A model generated the notes under the pieces. It searched no databases. It saw nothing but the letters and a program-made list of their open reading frames with translations, and had not been told where the DNA came from. A stretch of DNA of 64,000 nt from Croceibacterium atlanticum. GTDB lineage: Bacteria > Pseudomonadota > Alphaproteobacteria > Sphingomonadales > Sphingomonadaceae. Positions 17,267 to 24,657 of the stretch are shown piece after piece (within the stretch, counting starts at the first letter, position 1; the number at the start of each line of letters is the position of its first letter). The translations under genes were made by a program, and so were the position numbers. The stretch spans positions 2,542,001 through 2,606,000 of the forward strand of contig NZ_CP011452.2 of assembly GCF_001008165.2 (NCBI RefSeq), written 5' to 3'.

Positions 17267-17875
17267 GTGTTCAAAGCCGAACTGATCGAACGCGCAGCCC
17301 GTTTCCGGAGCGCGGAAGAAGATCCAACGCGCAGGCTGGAAAGCTGCCCTGCGCTGGTTCTCAACGCGGATTACACGCCGCTTTCCTATTATCCACTAAG
17401 CCTGTGGCCATGGCAGACCGCGATCAAGGCGGTCTTTCTCGAACGGGTGGATATTGTCGCCAGCTATGACCGGGAAGTGCATTCGCCCTCGCTCGACATG
17501 AAAATCCCCAGCGTGATCGCGCTGCGGCAATTCGTGAAGGCGAGCGAATTTCCAGCCTTTACCCGCTTCAACCTGTTCCTGCGCGATCGCTTCAATTGCC
17601 AATATTGCGGCAGCCCGCAGAACCTGACCTTCGACCACGTCGTGCCCCGCCGGCTGGGCGGCAAGACGACGTGGGAGAATATCATCACCGCCTGCGCGCC
17701 CTGCAACATGAAGAAGGGCGGGCGGACGCCGGAACAGGCCAATATGCGGCCGCTGGTGAACCCGATCCGGCCGACAAGCTGGCAATTGCAGCAGCATGGC
17801 AAATGCTTTCCGCCCAACTATCTGCACGAGACATGGCGGGACTGGCTCTATTGGGATATAGAGCTGGAAGCCTGA
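17267..17875 (+). CDS. HNH endonuclease family protein
   Basis: A 202-residue protein with a C-terminal HNH nuclease core: FNCQYCGSPQNLTFDHVVPRRLGG...TTWENIITACAPCNMKKGGRTP, with two CxxC zinc pairs and the DH/N/H catalytic residues. The N-terminal half (LVLNADYTPLSYYPLSLWPWQTAIKAVF) is the conserved domain seen in widespread chromosomal HNH proteins of alphaproteobacteria. I chose the GTG at 17267 because GGGAGGA lies nine bases upstream; the TTG-type start at 17234 has none. It is a stand-alone gene before the malic enzyme and is probably housekeeping rather than phage-borne. Confidence 0.88.
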   Translation: MFKAELIERAARFRSAEEDPTRRLESCPALVLNADYTPLSYYPLSLWPWQTAIKAVFLERVDIVASYDREVHSPSLDMKIPSVIALRQFVKASEFPAFTRFNLFLRDRFNCQYCGSPQNLTFDHVVPRRLGGKTTWENIITACAPCNMKKGGRTPEQANMRPLVNPIRPTSWQLQQHGKCFPPNYLHETWRDWLYWDIELEA

Positions 17876-17992
17876 GCGGCTGGACAGCCGCCGTTGCCGT
17901 TGCTGCTTTTTTATGCGGGTTTTCGCTATACCGGGCGCGCCTCGCGCGTTAGGGCGCGGCCACGGGTGCATTAGAACGATCAGAGGATTGCC

Positions 17993-20251
17993 TTGGCGGA
18001 CCAGACCGACAGCTTCACCGCGCGCGAAGCGCTCTTCTATCACGAGACCGTCCGGCCGGGTAAGATCGAGATTGTCGCCAGCAAGCCGATGGCGACGCAG
18101 CGCGATCTGAGCCTGGCCTATTCGCCGGGTGTGGCCGTGCCGGTGCAGGCCATCGCCGATGATCCGGCCAATGCCGCGCGTTACACGGCGCGTTCCAACC
18201 TCGTTGCCGTGATTTCCAACGGAACGGCCATTCTCGGCATGGGCAATCTGGGCGCTCTGGCTTCCAAGCCGGTGATGGAAGGCAAGGCGGTGTTGTTCAA
18301 ACGCTTTGCCGATGTCGATGCGATCGACCTGGAACTGGCGACGGAAGACCCTGAGGCCTTCATCAATGCCGTGGCGCTGATGGAACCGAGCTTTGGCGGC
18401 ATCAATCTGGAAGATATCCGCGCGCCTGAATGCTTCATCATTGAACAGGCCCTGCGCGAAAAGCTGAACATCCCGGTCATGCATGATGACCAGCACGGCA
18501 CGGCGATCATTTCCGCCGCCGGCCTGCTGAATGCCTGCCACATTACCGGGCGCGACCTGAAGGATGTGAAGGTCGTGGTGAACGGCGCCGGCGCGGCGGC
18601 CATCGCCTGCACCGCGCTGATCAAGGCGATGGGCGTGCAGCATGAAAACGTGCTGATGTGCGACCGCAGCGGCGTGATCTATCCGGGGCGCGACAATGTT
18701 GACCAGTGGAAGAGCGCGCACGCGGTCCAGACGGATCGCCGCACGCTGGAAGATGCGCTGGTCGGTGCGGATATTTTCCTCGGCCTGTCGGTCGGCGGCG
18801 CGCTGAAACCCGAATGGGTGGAAAAGATGGCGGATCAGCCCATCATCTTCGCCATGGCCAATCCCGATCCGGAAATCACGCCGGATGCCGCCAAGGCCGT
18901 GCGTCCCGATGCGATCGTGGCCACGGGCAGGTCGGACTATCCGAACCAGGTCAATAATGTTCTGGGCTTCCCCTTCATCTTCCGCGGCGCGCTGGACGTA
19001 AGGGCCACGGCCATCAATGAGGAAATGAAGATTGCCGCGGCGCAGGCCATCGCCGAACTGGCGCGCAAGCCGGTTCCGGAAGAAGTGGCGGCGGCCTATG
19101 GCAAGAATCACCAGTTCGGGCGTGATTACATCATTCCCGTGCCGTTCGATCCGCGGCTGATGGAAGTCGTTTCCGCCGCAGTGGCCAAGGCCGCCATGGA
19201 TAGCGGCGTGGCCCAGACGCAGATCGAGGATTTCGACGCCTATCGCCATGCGCTGAAGAGCCGGCTCAACCCGACGACTTCGGTTCTGACCAATGTCTAT
19301 GCCGAAGTGAAGAACAATCCCAAGCGGGTGGTTTTCGCGGAAGCGGAAGAAGAAGTGGTGCTGCGCGCCGCCATCCAGTTCCGCGATTTCGGATATGGCA
19401 CGCCGGTCCTGGTTGGCCGCACCAATGCGGTGCGGGAAAAGCTGGTGGAACTGGCCGCGGCCAATCCCGATTCCTTCGAAATCCAGAATTCCGCCGAATC
19501 CGAATTCGTGCCGGACATGGTGGATTATCTCTACAAGCGGCTCCAGCGGCGCGGCCATACGGAACGCGATGTGCGCCGCATGGTCAATCAGGACCGCAAT
19601 ATCTTCTCCTCGCTGTTGCTGGCGCTTGGCCATGGCGATGCGATGATCACTGGCCTGACGCGGCCCTTCGCCCAGACCATTCGCGAAGTGAATCTCGTGC
19701 TCGATCACAAGCAGGGCGAAGTGCCCTTCGGCGTGCACATGATGATCGGCAAGAATTTCACCGTGTTCCTGGCCGATACGACGATCAATGAACGGCCCAC
19801 GGCTGAACAGCTGGCGCATATCGCCAAGGATACGGCGGCCGTCGCACGGCGGCTGGGCCATGAACCGCGCGTGGCCTTCCTGTCCTATTCCACCTTCGGC
19901 AATCCGGCGGGCAAATGGCTCGAAAATATCCGTGAGGCCGTGCATATCCTGGACGAGGAAAAGCCGGACTTCGAATATGAAGGCGAAATGGCGCCCGATG
20001 CCGCGCTCAATCCGCAGGTAATGGCGCAATATCCGTTCAGTCGCCTGTCCGGCCCCGCCAATGTGCTGGTCATGCCGGGCCTGCAATCCGCCAATCTTTC
20101 GGCCAAATTGCTGCGCGAACTGGGCGGCAATGCCACTATCGGGCCAATGCTGATCGGTATGGAAAAGCCAGTCCAGATCGCACCGATGACGGCCAATGCG
20201 CCGGATGTGCTGACCCTGTCCGTGCTGGCCGCGGCCGGCGTGGTGGGCTGA
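17993..20251 (+). CDS. maeB: NADP-dependent malic enzyme with phosphotransacetylase-like domain
   Basis: A 752-residue MaeB-type enzyme: residues about 1-430 are malic enzyme (SLAYSPGVAVP, HDDQHGTAIISAAGL metal site, VVNGAGAAAIACTAL NADP fold, FAMANPDPEI), and the rest is a phosphotransacetylase-like domain (VFAEAEEEVVLRAA, VLVMPGLQSANL) that binds acetyl-CoA as an allosteric regulator in enteric MaeB. The reaction is malate + NADP+ to pyruvate + CO2. The start is a TTG at 17993 with AGAGGA about nine bases upstream. Length is as expected and no residues are missing. A GC-rich hairpin terminator follows. Confidence 0.96.
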   Translation: MADQTDSFTAREALFYHETVRPGKIEIVASKPMATQRDLSLAYSPGVAVPVQAIADDPANAARYTARSNLVAVISNGTAILGMGNLGALASKPVMEGKAVLFKRFADVDAIDLELATEDPEAFINAVALMEPSFGGINLEDIRAPECFIIEQALREKLNIPVMHDDQHGTAIISAAGLLNACHITGRDLKDVKVVVNGAGAAAIACTALIKAMGVQHENVLMCDRSGVIYPGRDNVDQWKSAHAVQTDRRTLEDALVGADIFLGLSVGGALKPEWVEKMADQPIIFAMANPDPEITPDAAKAVRPDAIVATGRSDYPNQVNNVLGFPFIFRGALDVRATAINEEMKIAAAQAIAELARKPVPEEVAAAYGKNHQFGRDYIIPVPFDPRLMEVVSAAVAKAAMDSGVAQTQIEDFDAYRHALKSRLNPTTSVLTNVYAEVKNNPKRVVFAEAEEEVVLRAAIQFRDFGYGTPVLVGRTNAVREKLVELAAANPDSFEIQNSAESEFVPDMVDYLYKRLQRRGHTERDVRRMVNQDRNIFSSLLLALGHGDAMITGLTRPFAQTIREVNLVLDHKQGEVPFGVHMMIGKNFTVFLADTTINERPTAEQLAHIAKDTAAVARRLGHEPRVAFLSYSTFGNPAGKWLENIREAVHILDEEKPDFEYEGEMAPDAALNPQVMAQYPFSRLSGPANVLVMPGLQSANLSAKLLRELGGNATIGPMLIGMEKPVQIAPMTANAPDVLTLSVLAAAGVVG

Positions 20252-20309
20252 TGTGACGGGCTGATACCGGCCGGATTACCGAATAACCGAAACACTGACA
20301 GAACATGTG

Positions 20310-20340
20310 GCCGCGTCCGATAATCGTCGGGCGCGGCTTC
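20310..20340 (+). terminator. Hairpin terminator after maeB
   Basis: The 11-bp stem 20310-20320 / 20327-20337 pairs with one G-U, closing a 6-base loop (TAATCG). The trailing T tract is weak (TTCGTGT), so this may need Rho or act partly. Its position 59 bp after the maeB stop supports the call. Confidence 0.5.
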
Positions 20341-20479
20341 GTGTATCGCGGCCATTACCGTTCCCGGCATCTCCCCCGCTTTGAGCGACGTCAAAGATCA
20401 GGCCCGTGATTCGCGCCATGGCTGCCTGGCGCGCGGTATCGGCATGGGTTCGGACCGCATTCCTGATGGGAGGGATTTC

Positions 20480-20989
20480 ATGAAGAAAGTTTCTTGGCTG
20501 TCCGTTGTTTCGCTTGCTCCTCTGGCCCTGCTTGCTGCCTGCGGTGGCACCGCGGTGGATCCGGCTGAAACCGTGCAGACCGTGAAGGACACGGAAACCG
20601 CGCAGCTGCAATCGCTGGCTGCAAAGGATGTCGATGGCGTGATGCGTTATTACGCGGATGATGCCGTGATCGTGACGCCCGGCGCTGCTCCGGCCACTGG
20701 CAAGGCCGCCATCCAGAATGCGCTTGCCGGGCTGATGGAAGACCCCAATCTGGCCGTCGAAATGCAGCAGGGAGAAGGCTGGGCGGCACAGAGCGGCGAA
20801 CTGGCCGTGACGACGTCCGATGGCACGATGACGGTCACCGATCCGGAAACGGGCGAAGCCACCGTCGTGCCCATGCGCAACCAGACCGTGTGGTACAAGG
20901 CCACCGGCGACACCTGGAAAATCGTGTCTGAATATAATGTCGACCTGACGCCGGTTTCCGCCGAGGCGGAGGCGATGGCCGCCGAATAA
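20480..20989 (+). CDS. SnoaL/DUF4440-like lipoprotein
   Basis: A 169-residue exported protein. The ATG at 20480 has GGGAGGG about seven bases upstream and gives MKKVSWLSVVSLAPLALLAAC, a lipoprotein signal with lipobox LAAC. The mature part is an NTF2-fold domain of the SgcJ/DUF4440 type: LAAKDVDGVMRYYADDAVIVTPG, ATGKAAIQNAL, GTMTVTDPETGEAT and TVWYKATGDTWKIVSEYN are the usual cone-fold strands. Catalytic activity is not implied. It is followed by a strong hairpin terminator and is the last backbone gene before the acquired region. Confidence 0.85.
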   Translation: MKKVSWLSVVSLAPLALLAACGGTAVDPAETVQTVKDTETAQLQSLAAKDVDGVMRYYADDAVIVTPGAAPATGKAAIQNALAGLMEDPNLAVEMQQGEGWAAQSGELAVTTSDGTMTVTDPETGEATVVPMRNQTVWYKATGDTWKIVSEYNVDLTPVSAEAEAMAAE

Positions 20990-21000
20990 GGCTCCACCCG

Positions 21001-21038
21001 CGCCATCCGCCGGCAGGCCCGGCGGGTGGCGTATTCCT
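21001..21038 (+). terminator. Hairpin terminator after the SnoaL-like lipoprotein gene
   Basis: A 13-bp stem (21001-21013 with 21019-21031, one G-U pair) closes a 5-base CAGGC loop and is followed by TATTCCTTC. It lies 11 bp after the stop codon and may also terminate from the other strand. Confidence 0.65.
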
Positions 21039-21232
21039 TCTGCGGTCAGCTTTCTTCCAGACGGCGGAAGCGGAAATACCAGACCTTAGTGGCCATACTA
21101 TCATAACACACTGATATATAATCACTAACTAGCATTTTTTGATCCCCATTTTCTCGGCTAGCAATCACCGGGTAATCACCGTGCCGAATTTGGTAAGCGC
21201 GCGCCCCCATGAACGGATTTCTGCGTTTGTGA
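21039..21232. other. Backbone/accessory junction region
   Basis: No gene is supported here. Base composition shifts to AT-rich between about 21,095 and 21,160, including ATATATAATCACTAACTAGCATTTTTT-like sequence, before the hipA stop at 21233. On the minus strand, 21096-21046 reads as a 16-codon tail (ATG-like start, VWYFRFRRLEES, TGA), which may be the end of a chromosomal gene cut by insertion. Codon usage and gene content change on the two sides, so I place the left boundary of an acquired element here. No integrase or att repeat can be shown from this window alone. Confidence 0.4.
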
Positions 21233-22483
21233 TCATGACGCAGGTGCTGCCAATCGGAAGCAGGTGGCGAAACGCTTGCGATCAGCCGCGCTTATCCCTG
21301 CTTCTGTGAATAGGTGTTCCCACCGTGTCGCTACGATCCTACTCATGTCTTCGGCGATTGCTGTCGCGTCCTCATGGCCGAGGTCGAAGACCGCGGCACC
21401 GGCGAGAGCATTCTCGATCGTTGCATTGCGGCCTTCCGGCCCCACACCGAGGACGAGCCGTCGCTCCAGTCCCAGCTGCGGCTTTGGCACTACATCGTAA
21501 AGCGGCGATAGCCGCCAACCCTCACCATCGAACAGGAAGCCATGATTACGCAGGTGATCATCATCATTCGTGACGAGGATATTGAGCAGCATACGACGAA
21601 ATAGCTCGTGCAGATCCTGACGTACTTCGGTTCCGAATTGCCGGATCGCTCCTGCGAGATCGGCATAGCTGAAGCTGCTGACCTCGCTCTCATGCGCCCC
21701 GAGCATTGTGAGCCCCGAAGCGAAGGGCCTACGCTCCAGCCAGTTCCCGTGAGGAATCCGGTCGAACCGTTCGATCAGATAGATGTCGCGATCAAGGACG
21801 CAGCGGAAGTCGAGTGGCGGAACGTCGAGACCACATTCGCCGGCAAGCCGCATTGTCGCTAGTTCGACCCTGCATTCGGGAAAGCTATCCCCCCGCTTCT
21901 GGAATTTCGCGATCCAGGGCTGCTCGCCGATTTTTGTAGCTGCCTTCGGCCGGGCGCCGCCCAGAGATGACCCGGCGGCCAGCAACGCCCTCAAGTTCTC
22001 GTCGAGTTCGTCGACATGCTGCGCTCGTTCGGCGGCTTCTGCTAGCTCTGCGAGCGTGAACTCTTCGCCCGGAGCAGGGCCGTCCCCCCATGGCGTAATT
22101 CTCTCAGGCTGGGCGGACGTCGGCCCAAAGGCGAGCGCACCCACGCGATGTTCGCCCGAGGCCAGAATGAGATCGATTTCGCTCGGCAAGCGATCGCCCA
22201 TCGCCTTGTACATTAGGTATTGGCCCCAGCCGTCAGGAGCAGCATCCCGAATGCCACCGAACACGGCAAAGCCTTCTTCCGTCCTGAATGTTCGAGAAGT
22301 TCCAGCTTCGTGCAACGGCAGAGCTACAGGATCGACCGCAATACGGTCAGCGCGTTCCAGATAACGCCGCCCGTAAGCGAAGGTAGCAAACTGGTTGCGC
22401 GGTTCGTCGGTCATCGTGAGAAGGCCTGCCGGAACAGGCCCCTCCTCAAGATGCACGAAGACATAGGTGCGGATGGTCGTCAC
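21233..22483 (-). CDS. hipA: HipA-family kinase toxin
   Basis: A 416-residue HipA-type Ser/Thr kinase; E. coli HipA phosphorylates GltX and induces dormancy. The activation-loop/P-loop GSSLGGARPK is at about 171-180 (containing the Ser residues autophosphorylated in the family), catalytic NILVTNDDDHLRNHGF at about 301-316, and the metal-binding PLYDVVPKP Asp at 330. N-terminal lobe segments such as DGWGQYLM fit. The gene starts 6 bp after the HipB-like antitoxin gene, in the usual antitoxin-first order. All catalytic residues are present, so the toxin looks active. It sits at the left edge of the acquired region, where it could stabilise the element. Confidence 0.93.
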   Translation of the reverse strand: MTTIRTYVFVHLEEGPVPAGLLTMTDEPRNQFATFAYGRRYLERADRIAVDPVALPLHEAGTSRTFRTEEGFAVFGGIRDAAPDGWGQYLMYKAMGDRLPSEIDLILASGEHRVGALAFGPTSAQPERITPWGDGPAPGEEFTLAELAEAAERAQHVDELDENLRALLAAGSSLGGARPKAATKIGEQPWIAKFQKRGDSFPECRVELATMRLAGECGLDVPPLDFRCVLDRDIYLIERFDRIPHGNWLERRPFASGLTMLGAHESEVSSFSYADLAGAIRQFGTEVRQDLHELFRRMLLNILVTNDDDHLRNHGFLFDGEGWRLSPLYDVVPKPQLGLERRLVLGVGPEGRNATIENALAGAAVFDLGHEDATAIAEDMSRIVATRWEHLFTEAGISAADRKRFATCFRLAAPAS

Positions 22484-22489
22484 GGCTTG

Positions 22490-22831
22490 CTAGAAATCCA
22501 GATCATCGTCGCTGACAGCGTGGGTCTTCTGGGGCAGGCGGGACAAATCCTCGCTGATGCCAGCCCGGTCACTGTCTGGGGTTACCAGCTCGGCAAGGCG
22601 CTGTGTCATCCCCAGGACATGCAGGGCGCTCGCCAGAACCGCGAGGCCCACGGTAGGATCTCCCGCTTCGAGGCGTTGCAGCGTTTGAACCGAGACGATC
22701 ATGCGCTCGGCCATTAAACGCTGAGGAAGTTTTCTCCGGCGGCGAGCAAGGGCGATATCCTTACCTAGCCGTGTAATCGCACGTTGGCTCTGGGGCGGTA
22801 GTCCGCTAGCAGCTCGAGACGAACGGGGCAT
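22490..22831 (-). CDS. hipB: HipB-like XRE-family antitoxin
   Basis: A 113-residue DNA-binding protein. The helix-turn-helix is at about residues 22-60: GKDIALARRRRKLPQRLMAERMIVSVQTLQRLEAGDPTVGLAVLASAL, typical of XRE/HipB. The C-terminal tail is acidic and ends SDDDLDF, a form like those that contact the toxin or are proteolysed in HipB. It is immediately upstream of hipA. A perfect pair of inverted repeats lies 11-54 bp upstream of its start, which is the likely autorepression site. Confidence 0.9.
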   Translation of the reverse strand: MPRSSRAASGLPPQSQRAITRLGKDIALARRRRKLPQRLMAERMIVSVQTLQRLEAGDPTVGLAVLASALHVLGMTQRLAELVTPDSDRAGISEDLSRLPQKTHAVSDDDLDF

Positions 22832-22841
22832 GGCCCGATAT

Positions 22842-22885
22842 ATGACATATCATGCTAAATTCCGCAAATAGAAATGATATGTCAT
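22842..22885. promoter_or_regulatory. Putative HipB operator (inverted pair)
   Basis: ATGACATATCAT (22842-22853) and its exact reverse complement ATGATATGTCAT (22874-22885) are separated by 20 bp, just upstream of hipB. Each half is itself nearly palindromic (ATGA...TCAT). Two dyads two helical turns apart upstream of hipBA is the expected layout for cooperative HipB binding and autorepression. Confidence 0.75.
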
Positions 22886-23206
22886 GTTTTTGTGCTCTTT
22901 CGCTTGAAGCAGATTTACCGAAGGAAGATGCTTCACCGCCTCCTGCACGAGGCTTACAATGACCATGACTGAGTGGAGAGGCGCTAGTGAGCGGTCGCTA
23001 GGCCGCGGCTTGACCATCGTACTTCAAAAGTCGCTGTGCAGTTGCGCGAATTGTCTCAGCGACTATATCGCAAACGTCACGCATGTCGGCACAAGCCGAC
23101 AGCCTCGGAAGAATTCCGAGGTCCCGTCCTCCAGTTGGAGGTTAACCGGCGGACCCTGCAGAGGGTTCGCCGAATTTCGTTCGAACGCTCTCGCAGGTCC
23201 AACCCG
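22886..23206. other. Non-coding stretch containing a tandem hairpin array
   Basis: No credible gene. From 23030 to 23187 five inverted repeats follow one another: 23030-23036/23057-23063 (7 bp), 23085-23090/23095-23100 (6 bp, ACAA loop), 23103-23110/23114-23121 (8 bp, GAA loop), 23128-23132/23137-23141 (5 bp) and 23147-23157/23162-23172 (11 bp with one G-U, GCAG loop), then the palindrome CGTTCGAACG at 23178-23187. Short loops with perfect stems suggest a structured RNA or a single-strand DNA landmark such as an origin of transfer or priming site. Confidence 0.5.
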
Positions 23207-23461
23207 ATGGAGCATCGAATGCATTATTCAGACGAGGAAATCGAACGCGCGAAGACATTATTCGCTCGTGAAAATGATCAACCCGGCCATGGCAGAATGG
23301 CGGTTGCCGCGATGGCGGGAATGAGCAAGCCCGGCAAAATCAGCCATATCACTCATCGACGGACTTGGCGGGACTACCTTCCGAAGGCACGACGCGATTT
23401 GCAAAAGGAAAGATCGGACCGGAATTTTCGATTAGGTAACGTGTCGCATGATCTAAACTGA
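23207..23461 (+). CDS. Hypothetical small protein
   Basis: A possible 84-residue basic protein starting MEHRMHYSDEEIERAKTLFA (ATG at 23207 or 23219). The frame is open much further upstream, but that part runs through the hairpin array and has an unconvincing, Arg-rich translation. The middle part (GHGRMAVAAMAGMSKPGKIS) has plausible codon use. I recognise no family. It could be a small element-borne regulator or merely an open frame; the tail (DLQKERSDRNFRLGNVSH) is hydrophilic. Confidence 0.35.
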   Translation: MEHRMHYSDEEIERAKTLFARENDQPGHGRMAVAAMAGMSKPGKISHITHRRTWRDYLPKARRDLQKERSDRNFRLGNVSHDLN

Positions 23462-23628
23462 CCAGGTCGTGGGGCAGCAATAAGGATCAATGGCGCTAGT
23501 GAGAAGTCACTACGAATAATCGGTAGACCTCGCGGGTGAGCGGCGATGTCGATGTGACGCTCAAATCGACGGGCTCGCAGTGCAGACGTGAATCCCCTCC
23601 GACCTGTTCTTACAACACAGAAGGGCTG

Positions 23629-23676
23629 GAGGGGAGGAGGGCCTTTGTGAGCGAGCCGAAAGGATCGCGATGTGCC
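23629..23676 (+). promoter_or_regulatory. Leader of the Toprim gene (weak copy of recurring leader)
   Basis: A purine-rich run followed by GAGGGCCTTTGTGAGCG, similar to the front part of the leaders at 24590, 29903, 41003 and 42478. It lacks the ATCAGGAG box; AAAGGATCG takes its place before the start codon. Inclusion in the set is tentative. Confidence 0.35.
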
Positions 23677-24582
23677 ATGTCCCACCGATATTCCACCAAG
23701 ATAAGCTCTTTGGAAGAAGCCGCCCGCCGCATCTGTGAAAACCGGGGCGGCAAATGGTCCGGCACAAAGGGCATGGCCTGCTGCCCTGCGCATGACGACC
23801 GTACGCCGTCACTCGGTGTGTCACTCGGGCGAGGAGCCATTCTCCTCCATTGCTTTGCCGGATGCGATCAGGAGTCCGTGCTCGCAGCGCTAGCGCGTGA
23901 AGGCGTACCGGCGTCAACCTTGTTTTCGGAAGGTGCAATCGAGCCCACGATGGACACTGGTCACGCAGCGAAGCCTTCGGCCGCTGCCTTGCGCATCTGG
24001 CGCGATGCGCAACCGCTGCTTACCAGTCCGGCAAAGGCTTACTTGGAGAGCCGAGGCATTCTCGCCGCATCGTCAGCGCTCCGCTTTCATCCGCGAACAC
24101 CGCTTGGCCCGAAGGGACGCACCCGCTTTTTGCCGGCCATGATCTCGGCGGTCAGTCTCGATGAGGGGTCGATCGCCATCCATCGCACATTCCTTTCGGG
24201 CAATGCCAAGGCCGAATTCGACAAACCGAAGCGCGCGCTCGGCGCGCTCGGTGAAGCTGCCGTCCGCCTCTTCGCTCCGGTTTCCGGCAAGCTCGGCCTC
24301 GCCGAGGGCATCGAAAGCGCGATGTCGGCCTATGCTCTTACCGGCATCCCCGTCTGGGCGACCCTGGGCAATGAGCGGTTCGGCCTCGTCAGCGTGCCTG
24401 AGAGCGTGACCGAGCTTCATCTCTTCGTCGATCACGATGCTGGCGGCGAGCTAGCCGCGTCCCGTGGCCTGGCCGCTTATGCCCACGATGGGCGGTCAAT
24501 CCACGTTCGCAAGCCTTCCTTAAACGACACCGACTGGAACGATGAACTCACGGCATGGCTGCGCCGCAAAGCGGCGCGGTAG
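23677..24582 (+). CDS. Toprim/zinc-finger primase-like protein (DUF7146-type)
   Basis: A 301-residue protein starting MSHRYSTKISSLEEAARRIC at 23677. The N-terminus has a CHC2-like zinc finger pattern (MACCPAHDDRTPSLGVSLG...ILLHCFAGCD). A linker region, often annotated as DUF7146, follows, then a Toprim-like core: KLGLAEGIESAMSA supplies the Glu and ELHLFVDHDAGGELAAS the DxD pair. Such proteins are usual on alphaproteobacterial plasmids and ICEs and are thought to prime or handle single-stranded DNA during transfer, without a full DnaG. It is followed 75 bp later by the methyltransferase-helicase gene, and is probably part of the same mobile-element module. Confidence 0.82.
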   Translation: MSHRYSTKISSLEEAARRICENRGGKWSGTKGMACCPAHDDRTPSLGVSLGRGAILLHCFAGCDQESVLAALAREGVPASTLFSEGAIEPTMDTGHAAKPSAAALRIWRDAQPLLTSPAKAYLESRGILAASSALRFHPRTPLGPKGRTRFLPAMISAVSLDEGSIAIHRTFLSGNAKAEFDKPKRALGALGEAAVRLFAPVSGKLGLAEGIESAMSAYALTGIPVWATLGNERFGLVSVPESVTELHLFVDHDAGGELAASRGLAAYAHDGRSIHVRKPSLNDTDWNDELTAWLRRKAAR

Positions 24583-24589
24583 AGGAGAG

Positions 24590-24657
24590 AGGGCTTCTCG
24601 AATTCCTGATCCGGCAGAGGGCGTGTCCCGATGCCCCCATCAGGAGCACGAATTGCC
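24590..24657 (+). promoter_or_regulatory. Recurring leader, copy upstream of the methyltransferase-helicase gene
   Basis: Contains a GAGAGAGGG purine tract with a GAGA/TCTC hairpin, then GATCCGG, and ends with ATCAGGAG (24639-24646) eleven bases before the ATG at 24658. The same order of elements occurs before parB, the ardC-like gene and the DUF2493 gene. Confidence 0.5.

Noticed and set aside
17267-17875. HNH protein as homing or phage nuclease
   Set aside because: Neighbours are core metabolic genes and the N-terminal domain is of the widespread chromosomal type.
17876-17920. Terminator after the HNH gene (GCGGCT...AGCCGC then a later T run)
   Set aside because: The stem has a very short loop and the T run is 15 bases away; too weak to list.
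17396-20086. 896-codon frame antisense to maeB
   Set aside because: Mirror of third-position GC bias in a well-recognised malic enzyme; translation is His/Arg-rich with no family.
22959-23324. 121-codon frame across the hairpin array
   Set aside because: Translation is Ser/Arg/Trp-rich without a core, and the frame runs through tandem inverted repeats; no ribosome-binding site.
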